The notes: generated by a model from the sequence alone, not told the origin. A stretch of DNA of 64,000 nucleotides from Streptomyces phaeofaciens (GCF_014648915.1 NZ_BMSA01000001.1:558001-622000), one strand, 5' to 3'. Shown: positions 35,565 to 44,039, counted from the first letter of the stretch. Program-made: numbers and translations.

Positions 35565-36488
35565 ATGGGCCGTGCGGGCCGGGTCACGTTGAGCGACGTG
35601 GCCGAGGCGGCCGGTGTCTCGCGGGCGACGGTGAGCTTCGTCCTGAACGACGACCCACGGCAGACGATCTCCGCGGCCACCCGCGAGCGGGTCGAGGACG
35701 CGGCCCGCTCGCTGGGATACGTCCCGCACGGGATCGCCCGCGCCCTGCGCGAAGGCTCCTCGCGGATCGTCGTGCTCACCGCCGACCGGGACTTGGAGAG
35801 TGGCTTCTCCCGGAGCTACGTCCGGGGCCTGGACGAGGAACTCGCCGAGCACGGCCACCTCCTCCTGGTCCGGCACGGTCACGCGCCGGAAGCCACCCAG
35901 CAGGTCCTCGACACCATCGTGCCGCGGGCGGTGCTGCGGCTCGGTGAGGCCTCCGTGCCGGGACACGAGCCGGTGGGGCAGGACGGGGAGAACGGTTTCG
36001 CGGCCGGCGCCGCGCTCCAGATCGGTCACCTCGCCGACCGCGGGCACACCCGGATCGCGATGGCCCTGCCGGACCACGACGTCCCGCCGGCGGAGGCCCG
36101 GTTCGGCTTCGCCCGGGAGGCCGCCCGGCGTCTGGGACTTCCACCCCTGGAACGCCTCGTCGTGCCGGGCCCCCGCGAGGCGGGCGCGGCCGCCGTCGCG
36201 GAGTTCCTCGCGTCGCACGCCGACGTCACCGCCTTCGCCGCGTTCGACGACGTCATCGCGTTGCGCAGCCTCGCGGCCCTGCGCGACCTGGGCCGGCGGG
36301 TCCCCGAGGACATCGCCGTGATCGGCTTCGACGAGACCGAGCACGGCTCCCTCTCCAGCCCCGCGCTCACCACCGTCCACCTCGACGCGGAGGCCCTCGG
36401 CCGGGTCGCCGCCCGCAAGGTCCTCGGCATCGACACGGCGGGCCCGGCTCCCGCGCCCGCCCGGATCGTCGTCCGCGCCTCGGTGTGA
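35565..36488 (+). CDS. LacI family transcriptional regulator
   Basis: A 307-residue protein with an N-terminal LacI headpiece (VTLSDVAEAAGVSRATVSFVLNDDPRQTISAATRERV, residues about 8-45, including the hinge) and a periplasmic-binding-protein-like ligand domain (GFDETEHGSLSSPALTTVHLD near the C-terminus). The domain is shorter than the usual 340 residues. Sugar-type effector expected; no transporter or sugar gene is adjacent, so the regulon is unknown. ATG at 35565 is preceded by GGAGGGGAGTGGGG and opens directly into the headpiece. Confidence 0.92.
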   Translation: MGRAGRVTLSDVAEAAGVSRATVSFVLNDDPRQTISAATRERVEDAARSLGYVPHGIARALREGSSRIVVLTADRDLESGFSRSYVRGLDEELAEHGHLLLVRHGHAPEATQQVLDTIVPRAVLRLGEASVPGHEPVGQDGENGFAAGAALQIGHLADRGHTRIAMALPDHDVPPAEARFGFAREAARRLGLPPLERLVVPGPREAGAAAVAEFLASHADVTAFAAFDDVIALRSLAALRDLGRRVPEDIAVIGFDETEHGSLSSPALTTVHLDAEALGRVAARKVLGIDTAGPAPAPARIVVRASV

Positions 36489-36535
36489 CCGCCTCCGCCG
36501 AGGAGGCGCGGCCCGACCGCTCCGGGACGAAGGTG

Positions 36536-36560
36536 AGGGCTGTTCATCTGTGACAGCCCT
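36536..36560. terminator. Hairpin after the LacI-type gene
   Basis: Perfect 8-bp stem AGGGCTGT / ACAGCCCT with a 9-nt loop, 47 bp after the LacI stop and 60 bp before the next start. It could instead be an operator for the downstream gene. Confidence 0.5.
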
Positions 36561-36620
36561 GTGACGGGAGCTGTGGCCTCCGTCACGGCTTGTTGATCAT
36601 GACTCGGTCAAGATCGACAC

Positions 36621-37310
36621 ATGCGGAGAAACTCTTTACCGGCCCGTGCGACGAGTCGGCCCGTCGTCGCGGCCCTGGCCGCCGTCGGCGCCGTCGCGGG
36701 CGTCCTCGTCGGCTGGTCCGGCCTCGACACCGTCAACGGATGCGGACTCGCGACCGAGCGCCACCCGTCCGCGACCGCGGCGGACTGGGTGCGGTACGCC
36801 GATGTCGTGGTCGTCGGCAAGGCCGACCGCGAACGGGAGAGCGGACGCGAGGAACTGGCGACCGGGCCGTACAGCCACCTGCTGGAGCGGACCGTCGAAC
36901 TGACCACGCAGGACACGCCGTTCATCTCCCGCACCCGCTCCCACCCCACCGTCGGCGCCACCCTCGACTATGTCGCCCCGGGCTGGAAGCTGCTCCGCTC
37001 CGACGGCGAGACGCGCGTCGCGCTGCTGACCGGCGACGCCCCGCGCGTCGTACCCGGCCACACCTACATCCTCGCCCTGCGCTGGGAGGGGGAGCGGTGG
37101 GTGGCGCTCGGTGAAGGCGCGGTCGTACCGTTCGACGATCAGCGGATCGGACGTGGGGAGTGGTGCGGGCAGATCCTGGACACCGACGGTTTCGCCCAGG
37201 GCGAGCGGATCGGCCGAGCCGGCGACCGCAGCCTGGAGAAGACGCTGATCGGCCAGGGCGTGCCGGCCCTGAAGCGGGAGCTGGACCGGGCGGCGCAGAA
37301 GGCCTCCTAG
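36621..37310 (+). CDS. Secreted or membrane-anchored protein of unknown function
   Basis: A 229-residue protein not recognised as a known family. Basic N-terminus (MRRNSLPARATSR) and one hydrophobic segment (about residues 15-32) act as signal anchor. The remainder is soluble with two Cys (NGCGL, GEWCGQ) that could form a disulfide outside the cell, and contains YADVVVVGKAD and GHTYILALRWEGERW, reminiscent of small beta-rich extracytoplasmic domains. It sits alone between a LacI regulator and a polyprenyl synthase. Confidence 0.75.
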   Translation: MRRNSLPARATSRPVVAALAAVGAVAGVLVGWSGLDTVNGCGLATERHPSATAADWVRYADVVVVGKADRERESGREELATGPYSHLLERTVELTTQDTPFISRTRSHPTVGATLDYVAPGWKLLRSDGETRVALLTGDAPRVVPGHTYILALRWEGERWVALGEGAVVPFDDQRIGRGEWCGQILDTDGFAQGERIGRAGDRSLEKTLIGQGVPALKRELDRAAQKAS

Positions 37311-37412
37311 CCGAGGGGTTCCGTGGCGGGGAGAAGCCCCCACCAGCCCTCCACCCCGCCACGAACCCGCCGACCGCCACCCCATGAACCCCCACTGTCA
37401 GGAGCCCCCGCC

Positions 37413-38504
37413 GTGCCCGACACCCCCGACTCCGGCGAACGGCTGCGCGCACGCCTCGCCGGTCACGAACGCCGCTTCAACGCGGTCTTCGAGGAGTACT
37501 TCGACACGCTGGAGTCCACCCTCGACGCGCCGTCGTTCAGCGGCTTCGTTCCCGAATGCCTGCGGCTGGTACGGGAGTTGTCCCTGCGCGGCGGCAAGCG
37601 GATCCGGGTCGTGCTCGTCCATGAGGCAGCCCGCCTGGTCACGGGAGAGCCGGTGGAGGGGCTGGACGACGCGGCGCTGAGCATCGAACTGCTCCAGACC
37701 CATGGCCTGATCCACGACGACCTCATCGACGACAGCCCCGGCCGGCGCGGCGGCCCCTCCACCTACTACGCCTACCGGGAGCGTTTCCCCGACCGCCCCC
37801 GGACGGCGCTCGGCCTCACCGTCCTCGCGGGCGACCTCGCACTGGCCCTGTCCCTGCGCGTGCTGCTCGACTCGAAGGCGCCCCTCCCGGTACGCCAGGC
37901 CATGACCGAGGTGCAGACCCGGGCCGCGGCGGACACGTTCGTCGGCCAGATCGTCGACCTGGAACGCGACGTCGGCCCGGCGGTGCCGACCGAGGACGTC
38001 CTGCACAGCGTCTCCGACTACAAATCCGCCCGCTACTCCCTGCTCGCGCCCCTTCAACTGGGCCTCCTGGCCGCGGGCGAGCAGCCGGCCCGCCATGAAC
38101 AGGAACTGCGCCGGTACGCCCGACTGGTCGGCATCTGCGGCCAGTTGCGGGACGACTACCTCGACCTGTTCGGCGACGCGACCGTGACGGGCAAGCCGAC
38201 CGGCACCGACATCCGCGACGGGAAGCGGAGTTACACCGTGGCCGCGCTGCTGTCCGCCGTCAGCGGCCCGGAGCGCGCCCTGGTGGAATCCGCGCTCGGC
38301 GACCCCTCCTGCACGGCGGACACGATTGCCGCCGTCCGGGAGATCGGCGTCCGCCACGGCGTGCCGGACCGGCTGCGGTCCGCCATGCGCCACCACGCGG
38401 AGCGGGCGGCCGCCGAGGCCGCCGCCTGGCGTCCCCGCTGGAGAGGCGAGGCGGTCGCCTTCTTCGAACGGCTGCCGTGGTGGAGCGTCGAACGCTCCCA
38501 CTGA
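37413..38504 (+). CDS. Polyprenyl (geranylgeranyl-type) diphosphate synthase
   Basis: A 363-residue all-helical trans-prenyltransferase: first Asp-rich motif HDDLIDDSPGRRGG, second motif QLRDDYLDLFGD, plus GGKRIRVVL for diphosphate binding. It condenses isopentenyl diphosphate with an allylic diphosphate in the cytosol; chain length cannot be assigned by eye. The GTG at 37413 is chosen because GGAG lies 8 nt upstream; an ATG at 37384 is in another frame. No terpene cyclase is adjacent. It ends 23 bp from the convergent MFS gene. Confidence 0.92.
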   Translation: MPDTPDSGERLRARLAGHERRFNAVFEEYFDTLESTLDAPSFSGFVPECLRLVRELSLRGGKRIRVVLVHEAARLVTGEPVEGLDDAALSIELLQTHGLIHDDLIDDSPGRRGGPSTYYAYRERFPDRPRTALGLTVLAGDLALALSLRVLLDSKAPLPVRQAMTEVQTRAAADTFVGQIVDLERDVGPAVPTEDVLHSVSDYKSARYSLLAPLQLGLLAAGEQPARHEQELRRYARLVGICGQLRDDYLDLFGDATVTGKPTGTDIRDGKRSYTVAALLSAVSGPERALVESALGDPSCTADTIAAVREIGVRHGVPDRLRSAMRHHAERAAAEAAAWRPRWRGEAVAFFERLPWWSVERSH

Positions 38505-38527
38505 ACGCCGGACCGCCGGCCGGCCCC

Positions 38528-39742
38528 TCAGCCCTGTTCGCAGCGGGCGCGACGCCCGACGCCCACCGCCGCCCCGTCGCGGACCGGCCGGGTGCCGGTA
38601 CGTCCCACGAACCCGGCGGCGAGCAGCGCGGCCGACGCGACCAGTGCCGTGCCGCGCCAGCCCACGGTGTCGAGCAGCGGCGCGGCGAGTGCGGTGCCCA
38701 CGGCGCCGAGGACGAAGTACAGCACCAGGTAGACGCTGCTCAGGCTGCCGCTGCGTGCCGGGTCCAGGGCGATGACGCGGCTCTGGTTGGCCGCCTGGGC
38801 GGCGAAGCAGCCGGCGTCGAAGAGGGCGAGCCCGAGGGCGGTGACGAGCGGAGCGCCCAGGCCGACGGCGAGCAGCACGGCTCCCGCCGCGGCGACCAGC
38901 ATGCTCGCCACGATCACGGTGCCGGGCGCGTAGCGGTCGGTGAGCCGCCCGGTGAACGGGAGCGCGGCGAACCCCAGGAGCCCGGCGAGGCTGTACATCC
39001 CGATCGCGGTGGGGCTGAGCGAGTGGGGAGGCTGACCGAGGGCGAGGGAGAGGGCGACCCAGACGAGGTTGAAGGCGAAGTACCACAGTCCGCCGCACAC
39101 GACCGAGCGCCGCAGCTGCCGATGCTCCCGCAGCAGCAGCGGAAGCGAACCGAGGGTGGCCAGGTAGCCGCGTGAGGACGACGGCCGCCGCGCGGGCAGG
39201 AGGCGCGCGGCGCCGATCCCGCCCAGCAGCACGAGCCCGGCGAAGACGAGCAGCATCCGGCGCCAGCCGAGGGCGTCGGCGAGGATCCCGCCGGCCAGTC
39301 GGCTGAGCAGGATGCCGGCCGACATGCCGGCGGCCACGGTGGCCACGGCGGTGGCGCGGCGTTCGGGCGGGGCGTGACGGCCCGCGATACTGCCCGCCTG
39401 CGCCGCGACACCGGCCGTGGCACCGATGACCAGGTAGGCGACCAGCAGCACGGCCGCCCCGGGGGCCGTCGCCGCCAGCACGAGCGCGGCGGCCAGGACG
39501 CCGAGCTGCCCGGAGATCAGACGATGGGGTGCCACCTGGTCGACGAGCGGGAGCAGCAGGGCGAAGCCCGCGGTGCAGCCGATCAGCGCGGCGCTCGGCA
39601 CGAGCCCGATCACGGACGGCGAGACGCCGAGTTGTCCGGCGACATCGGTGAGTGCGGGCTGGATGGCGTAGTTGTTCGCGATGGCCGTACCGGCGACGGC
39701 GGCGAGCAGGAACGTACGGCCTCGGCCGGCTGCCCGTCTCAC
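38528..39742 (-). CDS. MFS transporter
   Basis: A 404-residue membrane protein with twelve hydrophobic segments, typical of drug/proton antiporters of the major facilitator superfamily (LADALGWRRMLLVFAG between helices; GRLTDRYAPGT in the loop of the second half). The GTG start overlaps the stop of the upstream XRE-cupin regulator (GTGA), so the two are translationally coupled and the transporter is likely controlled by that regulator. Substrate unknown; probably an efflux pump. Confidence 0.9.
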   Translation of the reverse strand: MRRAAGRGRTFLLAAVAGTAIANNYAIQPALTDVAGQLGVSPSVIGLVPSAALIGCTAGFALLLPLVDQVAPHRLISGQLGVLAAALVLAATAPGAAVLLVAYLVIGATAGVAAQAGSIAGRHAPPERRATAVATVAAGMSAGILLSRLAGGILADALGWRRMLLVFAGLVLLGGIGAARLLPARRPSSSRGYLATLGSLPLLLREHRQLRRSVVCGGLWYFAFNLVWVALSLALGQPPHSLSPTAIGMYSLAGLLGFAALPFTGRLTDRYAPGTVIVASMLVAAAGAVLLAVGLGAPLVTALGLALFDAGCFAAQAANQSRVIALDPARSGSLSSVYLVLYFVLGAVGTALAAPLLDTVGWRGTALVASAALLAAGFVGRTGTRPVRDGAAVGVGRRARCEQG

Positions 39743-40332
39743 GGCCGCTCGCCCCGGACGAGGACGACGGCGTACCGGCACTCGGCGTCGCTGTCGTTGG
39801 CGAACGTGCAGGGCACCGGCTCGCCCAGTTCGATCGTGTCGCCCGCGCCGAGTTCGTGCACCGTGTCCCCCTCGTGGAAGGTCAGCCGCCCGTCGAGCAC
39901 CCAGACGATCTGCCGTACGAAGGCGAAGGCCGCGGCCGGATACGGCACCCGGGCGCCGACCGGCAGCCGGACCTCGGCGATCTCCGCGGGGAAGCGCGGG
40001 CCGGTGATCTGCCGCCGCCTGTACCCGGTGGCCGGGTCACGCCACTCGGGGGTGTCGGCGTGCCGGCGTACCCCCGCCGGGTCGTCCGCGTCGCCGCTCG
40101 GTGCTCCCTCGGCGAGGGCCATCAGCGAGGACACGCTCAGCTGGAAGGCGGCGGAGAGCTTGCCGAGCACGACGGCGGTGGGGCTGCTCTCCCCACGCTC
40201 GATCCGGCTGATCATGGCCTGCGAGACACCGGAGGCGTCCGCGAGCTGCGCCAGGGTCCACCGGCGCCGCTCCCGCTCGGTGCGGACACGTGCGGCGATC
40301 CGGCCGATCAGGGGATCTACTATGTTGGACAT
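39739..40332 (-). CDS. XRE family regulator with cupin domain
   Basis: A 197-residue protein: N-terminal XRE helix-turn-helix (RRWTLAQLADASGVSQAMISRIERGESSPT, about residues 20-50) and a C-terminal cupin barrel (about 130-190: VLDGRLTFHEGDTVHELGAGDTIELGE). This two-domain type usually senses a small molecule and represses a neighbouring enzyme or transporter. It starts at ATG 40332 inside a 24-bp palindrome that also covers the start of the divergent GNAT gene. It is coupled to the downstream MFS transporter. Confidence 0.92.
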   Translation of the reverse strand: MSNIVDPLIGRIAARVRTERERRRWTLAQLADASGVSQAMISRIERGESSPTAVVLGKLSAAFQLSVSSLMALAEGAPSGDADDPAGVRRHADTPEWRDPATGYRRRQITGPRFPAEIAEVRLPVGARVPYPAAAFAFVRQIVWVLDGRLTFHEGDTVHELGAGDTIELGEPVPCTFANDSDAECRYAVVLVRGERP

Positions 40333-40344
40333 GAATCCAATATA
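40321..40344. promoter_or_regulatory. Candidate XRE operator over two divergent starts
   Basis: Arms TATGTTGGA and TCCAATATA, separated by CATGAA, are inverted at 8 of 9 positions. The palindrome covers the start codons of both the XRE regulator and the GNAT gene, which points to autoregulation of both. Confidence 0.6.
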
Positions 40345-40846
40345 CGAGAAGCGCGCGGTGGCGGTCCGCCCGGCCGGCGCCGAGGACGCGGCGGACGTCC
40401 TCGCCATTCGCAACCACGCGATCGAGCACTCGACGGCACTGTGGACGCAGACCCCGCAGACACCCGCCGAGGGCGCCGTCTGGCTCGCCGCCCATCTGAG
40501 GCGCGGCTCGGCGTTCGTCGCCGAGGCGGAGGGCGAGGTCGTCGGCTTCGCGGTCTACGGCCCGTGGCGGGACTACGACGGCTACCGCCACACCGTGGAG
40601 AACTCGGTCTACGTCCGCGAGGGCCGCCATGGACTCGGTGTCGGTACGGCATTGATGGCCGCCCTCGTCGCCGGGGCGCGCGAGGCCGGTCTGCACGTCA
40701 TGATCGCGGGCATCGAGGCCGGCAACGCCGCGTCCGTCCGGCTGCACGAACGGTTCGGCTTCCAGCACGTCGGCACCATTCCGGAGGCCGGGACCAAGTT
40801 CGGCCGCTGGCTCGACCTGACGCTCATGAGCCTGCGGCTGTCCTGA
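40322..40846 (+). CDS. GNAT family N-acetyltransferase
   Basis: A 174-residue acetyltransferase with RPAGAEDAADVLAIRNHAIEHSTALW at the start and the acetyl-CoA loop VYVREGRHGLGVGTALMAALV (about residues 95-115), then the conserved ending NAASVRLHERFGFQHVGTI. It resembles the phosphinothricin/methionine sulfoximine acetyltransferase subfamily (RHGLGVGTAL, W-x-D-x-T), but the substrate is not proven. ATG at 40322 has GGGGATC upstream; ATG at 40331 is an alternative. Its 5' end overlaps the divergent XRE gene by 11 bp. Confidence 0.9.
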   Translation: MLDMNPIYEKRAVAVRPAGAEDAADVLAIRNHAIEHSTALWTQTPQTPAEGAVWLAAHLRRGSAFVAEAEGEVVGFAVYGPWRDYDGYRHTVENSVYVREGRHGLGVGTALMAALVAGAREAGLHVMIAGIEAGNAASVRLHERFGFQHVGTIPEAGTKFGRWLDLTLMSLRLS

Positions 40847-40934
40847 ACGCCCGACCGGCCTCGCGTCCCGGCCCCGCGTTCCGGGGCCGGAACCGTGTCC
40901 GGGGCCGAGCCGGAAGCCGAGTTTTTCACTGTCG

Positions 40935-40960
40935 CACTCTAGTCAACTTTGACTAGAGTG
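40935..40960. promoter_or_regulatory. Perfect 26-bp palindromic operator
   Basis: Arms CACTCTAGTCAA and TTGACTAGAGTG are exact inverted complements around a 2-nt centre (CT). The palindrome ends 6 bp before the ATG of the VOC gene. The AGTCAA/TTGACT core resembles MarR-type operators; the cognate regulator is unidentified. Confidence 0.75.
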
Positions 40961-40966
40961 GGTCGC

Positions 40967-41668
40967 ATGAGTGAGCAGACGATTCCGATCCTGCCGTGCG
41001 GCACCCTCCAGCCGGTGCTCGACTTCTACACCGCCCTCGGGTTCGAGGTGACGTTCCGGCAGCGGAGCCCCAACCCGTACGCGGTCGTCGAACTCGGCGG
41101 CATCCAGCTCCACTTCTTCGGCGTGAAGGCCTACGAACCGGCGGCGTCGATCAGCACGTGCTACGTCCGGACCGACGACGTGGACGGCCTGTACGAGGCC
41201 TTCCGGGCCGGGCTCAGGGCGGCGTACGGGCGGATCCCCACCAGGGGACTGCCACGCATCGGCCCGCTGAAGGACATGTCCTACGGCATGCGGCAGTTCC
41301 TCATGACCGACCCCGGCGGCAACTGCATCCGCGTGGGCCGGCCGACGAGCGAGAACCAGCACCACCGGGCCGCCCCCGAGGAGACCTTCGCGCGGGCACT
41401 GCACCACGCGTCCGTGCTCGCCGACTCGAAGGAGGACCCGGCCGCCGCCGCGAAAATCATCGATCGCGTGCTGGCCCTCGACGACGAGCGGCCCACGCGC
41501 GTGCAGCTGCTGCAACTCCTCGTCCTGCGCGCGGACATCGCCGGACGCCTCGCGGACGACGCGACGATGCGGTCCGCGCTCGACCGGGCCACGGCGATCC
41601 GGCTGGGCGCCGAGGAGAGCGAGTCGGCCCGGGACGCGGTCAGGCGCCTGGAGGATCTCCGGGCGTAG
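40967..41668 (+). CDS. VOC (glyoxalase/bleomycin-resistance) protein with helical C-terminal extension
   Basis: A 233-residue protein. Residues 1 to about 120 are a vicinal oxygen chelate domain (ILPCGTLQPVLDFYTALGFEVTFRQ, IQLHFFG, FLMTDPGGNCIRVGRP), of the bleomycin-binding or small-molecule-sequestering type. Residues about 130-233 are an extra all-helical, TPR-like segment (AAAKIIDRVLALDDERPTRVQLLQLLVLRADIAGRL) that ordinary VOC proteins of about 120 residues lack. The ATG is directly preceded by a perfect 26-bp palindrome. Function by family only: resistance or sequestration. Confidence 0.88.
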   Translation: MSEQTIPILPCGTLQPVLDFYTALGFEVTFRQRSPNPYAVVELGGIQLHFFGVKAYEPAASISTCYVRTDDVDGLYEAFRAGLRAAYGRIPTRGLPRIGPLKDMSYGMRQFLMTDPGGNCIRVGRPTSENQHHRAAPEETFARALHHASVLADSKEDPAAAAKIIDRVLALDDERPTRVQLLQLLVLRADIAGRLADDATMRSALDRATAIRLGAEESESARDAVRRLEDLRA

Positions 41669-41840
41669 CCGAGCCGAAGACCGATCCGCTTCCTGCGTCG
41701 CCCGGTTCCGCTCTGCCGGTCCGACCGGACGATGAGCTGCCGATGACGCCGATGGCGTGACATCGCGCCGCATCCGCAACCGCGGACGGTGCTCCAGGGC
41801 TCCTGTCGGGCAGATCCCCAACACTGGTGAGGAGACATCC

Positions 41841-42158
41841 GTGACCCCGACCACCGTCGAGCACCACGCGCCCCACGCCTTCGTCGACCCCTACGCCGTC
41901 GACGACATCGGAATCGGCTGGCCGGCCCCGGCAGGACAGCCGCACGACGGGGACTACCTGCTGCCGCCGCCCAACCCCGCCGAGCGCCTGAGCCACCCCC
42001 TCGACCCGCGCGATCTCCGACGTCTCGACCTGTACGCCGTTCTGACCGCGGCCGGCATTCCGCCCCTCCCCGAGGACCGCGACGCCATCGACCAGCTCAG
42101 CGCCCTTCCTCGCAGCGTCAACGTCGCCTTGCAGCGGTGGCTCCACCACTTCGTATGA
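41841..42158 (+). CDS. Small protein of unknown function
   Basis: A 105-residue protein not recognised. It is Pro/His/Asp-rich in the first half (HHAPHAFVDPYAVDDIGIGWPAPAG) and helical in the second (LDPRDLRRLDLYAVLTAAGIPPLPEDRDAIDQLSALPRSVNVALQRWLHHFV). No signal peptide. GTG start chosen because GGTGAGGAGACATCC precedes it; the frame is open upstream but without a ribosome-binding site. The organised second half argues that it is a real gene. Confidence 0.7.
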   Translation: MTPTTVEHHAPHAFVDPYAVDDIGIGWPAPAGQPHDGDYLLPPPNPAERLSHPLDPRDLRRLDLYAVLTAAGIPPLPEDRDAIDQLSALPRSVNVALQRWLHHFV

Positions 42159-42586
42159 GACATGAGCGCCCTGACGCGGCGGGGCCGCCGGCTTTCCCGC
42201 CGCGGGTGCGGCGGGGGGAGTGGGCGGACGGTCCGGCCGGCGGTGCGGTTCAGCGGCTGTTCAGCGGCTGCGGATCGCGCTGGTGGCGAGGAACCCGGTC
42301 GCGGCGGCGGTGATGAGGGCGCAGATGGCGAGCATGGTCGTACGTCCCATGGAGGATCCATTCTGAGGAGGGTGGATGGATCCTGCACAACGTCCATGGG
42401 CCCCGCGCCGCTTCACCGACGGCTCGTTGCCACTCGAACGGATGCCACGGCCGGGCCGTCCGTCCGCCGACTGGCCTATCCCGGCCGCGCGGCGCACGCG
42501 ACGGCGCCGGTGACGGCGTCGGAGATGGCGCCGGCGGACCGGAAAGAAGTCCCGGTGCCGCGCCCGCCTCGGCGCACACGGGCGGA
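42159..42586. other. 428-bp gap with only doubtful small ORFs
   Basis: Two tiny frames stand out. On the minus strand, 42261-42350 would encode a 29-residue hydrophobic peptide (MGRTTMLAICALITAAATGF...), without a good ribosome-binding site. On the plus strand, 42376 onwards would encode about 45 residues after GAGGAGGGTGG. Neither can be confirmed. The direct repeat ttcagcggctg (42249 and 42260) is also present. Confidence 0.3.
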
Positions 42587-43318
42587 TCAGCCGATGACGA
42601 ACGGCAACCGCGCGGCCAGCTCGCCGAGTTCGGTCCTCTCCGCGTCCGTCGCCGCCCGGCGGCCGGTGCCGACCAGCAGGGCGTCCCGGTCCGTGAACGA
42701 CGCCGGGAACGCGCCGCCGGCGATCCCCTCCAGCATCGCGCGCGACCGGGCCAGCCCCTTCGCGGGAGGCTCCGCCGCGTCCGGGAGGTGCGCGATCAGG
42801 TCGAGGTGGTGCAGCGTCCACTCCAGGACGTAGGCGGCGAGGTAGTCGTCCACCGTGAGGACCATGTCCTGGGTGCTCACCCGGGTGCCGGGGTCGGCGA
42901 GTTCGGCGGCGCGTCCGGCGGCGGAGCCGATGTCGTCGAGGTGGAACGTGAGCAGGTGCGGTTCCCCGTACGCGGCGGCCAGCCGAACGGTCAGCGCGTC
43001 GAGCGGGTCCTCACCGGTCGGCGGCCGGTCCTGGACGTTCCAGTAGGTCACCGCGTCGGCGGTCGGTTCGGCGTCGGTGGGCGTCACGAGAGTGATCAGG
43101 ACGTCCTGCGCGTCGATGACCAGGTGGCACACGAGGTCCCGTACCAGCCAGCCGGCACAGCCGGACGGCAGCTCGAAGTCCTTGTCCGAAAGGCCGGCGA
43201 CGGCCGCGCGCAACGCCGCCCAGGAGTGTGAGAAGAGAAGCACATCGGCAAGGTAGTGCGGCGCGGGAGCCCCGGACAAACGGACGGGGTGACGCGGCTC
43301 CTCCGCGTCACCGCACAC
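42587..43318 (-). CDS. Maleylpyruvate isomerase/DinB-like family protein
   Basis: A 243-residue protein with the mycothiol-dependent maleylpyruvate isomerase N-terminal four-helix fold: SHSWAALRAAVAGLSDKDFELPSGCAGWLVRDLVCHLVID, and a second metal-region motif YVLEWTLHHLDLIAHL. Members use bound zinc and often mycothiol for isomerase or detoxification reactions; many are uncharacterised. It starts 15 bp after the MarR gene on the same strand, so the two form an operon. The GTG start at 43318 has only a weak ribosome-binding site; a later start near residue 26 is possible. Confidence 0.85.
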   Translation of the reverse strand: MCGDAEEPRHPVRLSGAPAPHYLADVLLFSHSWAALRAAVAGLSDKDFELPSGCAGWLVRDLVCHLVIDAQDVLITLVTPTDAEPTADAVTYWNVQDRPPTGEDPLDALTVRLAAAYGEPHLLTFHLDDIGSAAGRAAELADPGTRVSTQDMVLTVDDYLAAYVLEWTLHHLDLIAHLPDAAEPPAKGLARSRAMLEGIAGGAFPASFTDRDALLVGTGRRAATDAERTELGELAARLPFVIG

Positions 43319-43333
43319 GACCGGGGGTCTTCT

Positions 43334-43909
43334 TCAGCTCGTGCCGGGACCGCCCGGACCGCCGGCCCGTCGCTCCGCCCTGCCGCCCACCGCCGTGTTG
43401 ATCGCGGTGAGGGCGCGGACGAGGGCGGTGTAGTCGGCGTCGTCCACCGGGACCACGAAGCACTCCTCGACCACCTCCGCGTGCACGGCGGCCGCTTCGA
43501 GGAAGACGGCACGGCCCTGGCCGGTCGCCTCGACGACGGTGACGCGCCGGTCGGTCGGGGAGGGGCGGCGGCGGCGGACCAGGCCCGCCTCCTCCATACG
43601 GTCGATCAGCCGGGTGGTGCCGCTGCTGGTGAGAACGAGTTCGCCGGCGAGCATCGCCTGGGACACCTCCTCGCCCGGCTCCCGGCAGAGCCGGATCAGC
43701 AGCTCGAACATGGTGTGGTGGATGCCGCAGCGCGCCCGCAGGGCCGCGTCGATCCGCTGTTCGAGGCGTCCCGCGGCCTTGAACAGCAGGCCGAAGTCGT
43801 GCACCAGCTCACTGCCCGCCGCTTCCGCCGCTTGTTCCGCTCGTGCCGCTCGTTCCGCTCGTTCCGCGAGGCTCCTCGCGTCGCCGTTCCCGTCGTCCCC
43901 GTCGCCCAC
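43334..43909 (-). CDS. MarR family transcriptional regulator
   Basis: A 191-residue winged-helix protein (MFELLIRLCREPGEEVSQAMLAGELVLTSSGTTRLIDRMEEAGLVRRRRPSPTDRRVTVVEAT). The DRR wing motif is clear. The N-terminal 30 residues are charged and alanine-rich. GTG 43909 is preferred because GAAAGG lies 9 nt upstream and the region beyond it holds promoter-like repeats. It is divergent from a PLP decarboxylase gene, its probable target, and followed by the maleylpyruvate isomerase-like gene. Confidence 0.9.
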   Translation of the reverse strand: MGDGDDGNGDARSLAERAERAARAEQAAEAAGSELVHDFGLLFKAAGRLEQRIDAALRARCGIHHTMFELLIRLCREPGEEVSQAMLAGELVLTSSGTTRLIDRMEEAGLVRRRRPSPTDRRVTVVEATGQGRAVFLEAAAVHAEVVEECFVVPVDDADYTALVRALTAINTAVGGRAERRAGGPGGPGTS

Positions 43910-43942
43910 GGAAGAAAACCTTTCGAATCCAAACGAATATAT

Positions 43943-43967
43943 TGACTGCTCACTCGCTGACTGCTCA
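43943..43967. promoter_or_regulatory. Direct repeats in the marR/decarboxylase promoter region
   Basis: Two exact copies of TGACTGCTCA (43943-43952 and 43958-43967), 15 bp apart start to start, lie between the divergent MarR and decarboxylase genes. The first overlaps a TTGACT -35-like hexamer. Candidate MarR binding site. Confidence 0.5.
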
Positions 43968-44039
43968 ACTAAATCTATCCGGCGGGGCACGCCCTGTCAC
44001 GGGACGACCCGCCATGCGGCGAGCAGGAGGAGAGCAGGT

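Noticed and set aside
42162..42833. Plus-strand frame of about 220 codons over the gap and the maleylpyruvate isomerase-like gene
   Set aside because: Overlaps a supported gene on the other strand and has shadow-type composition.
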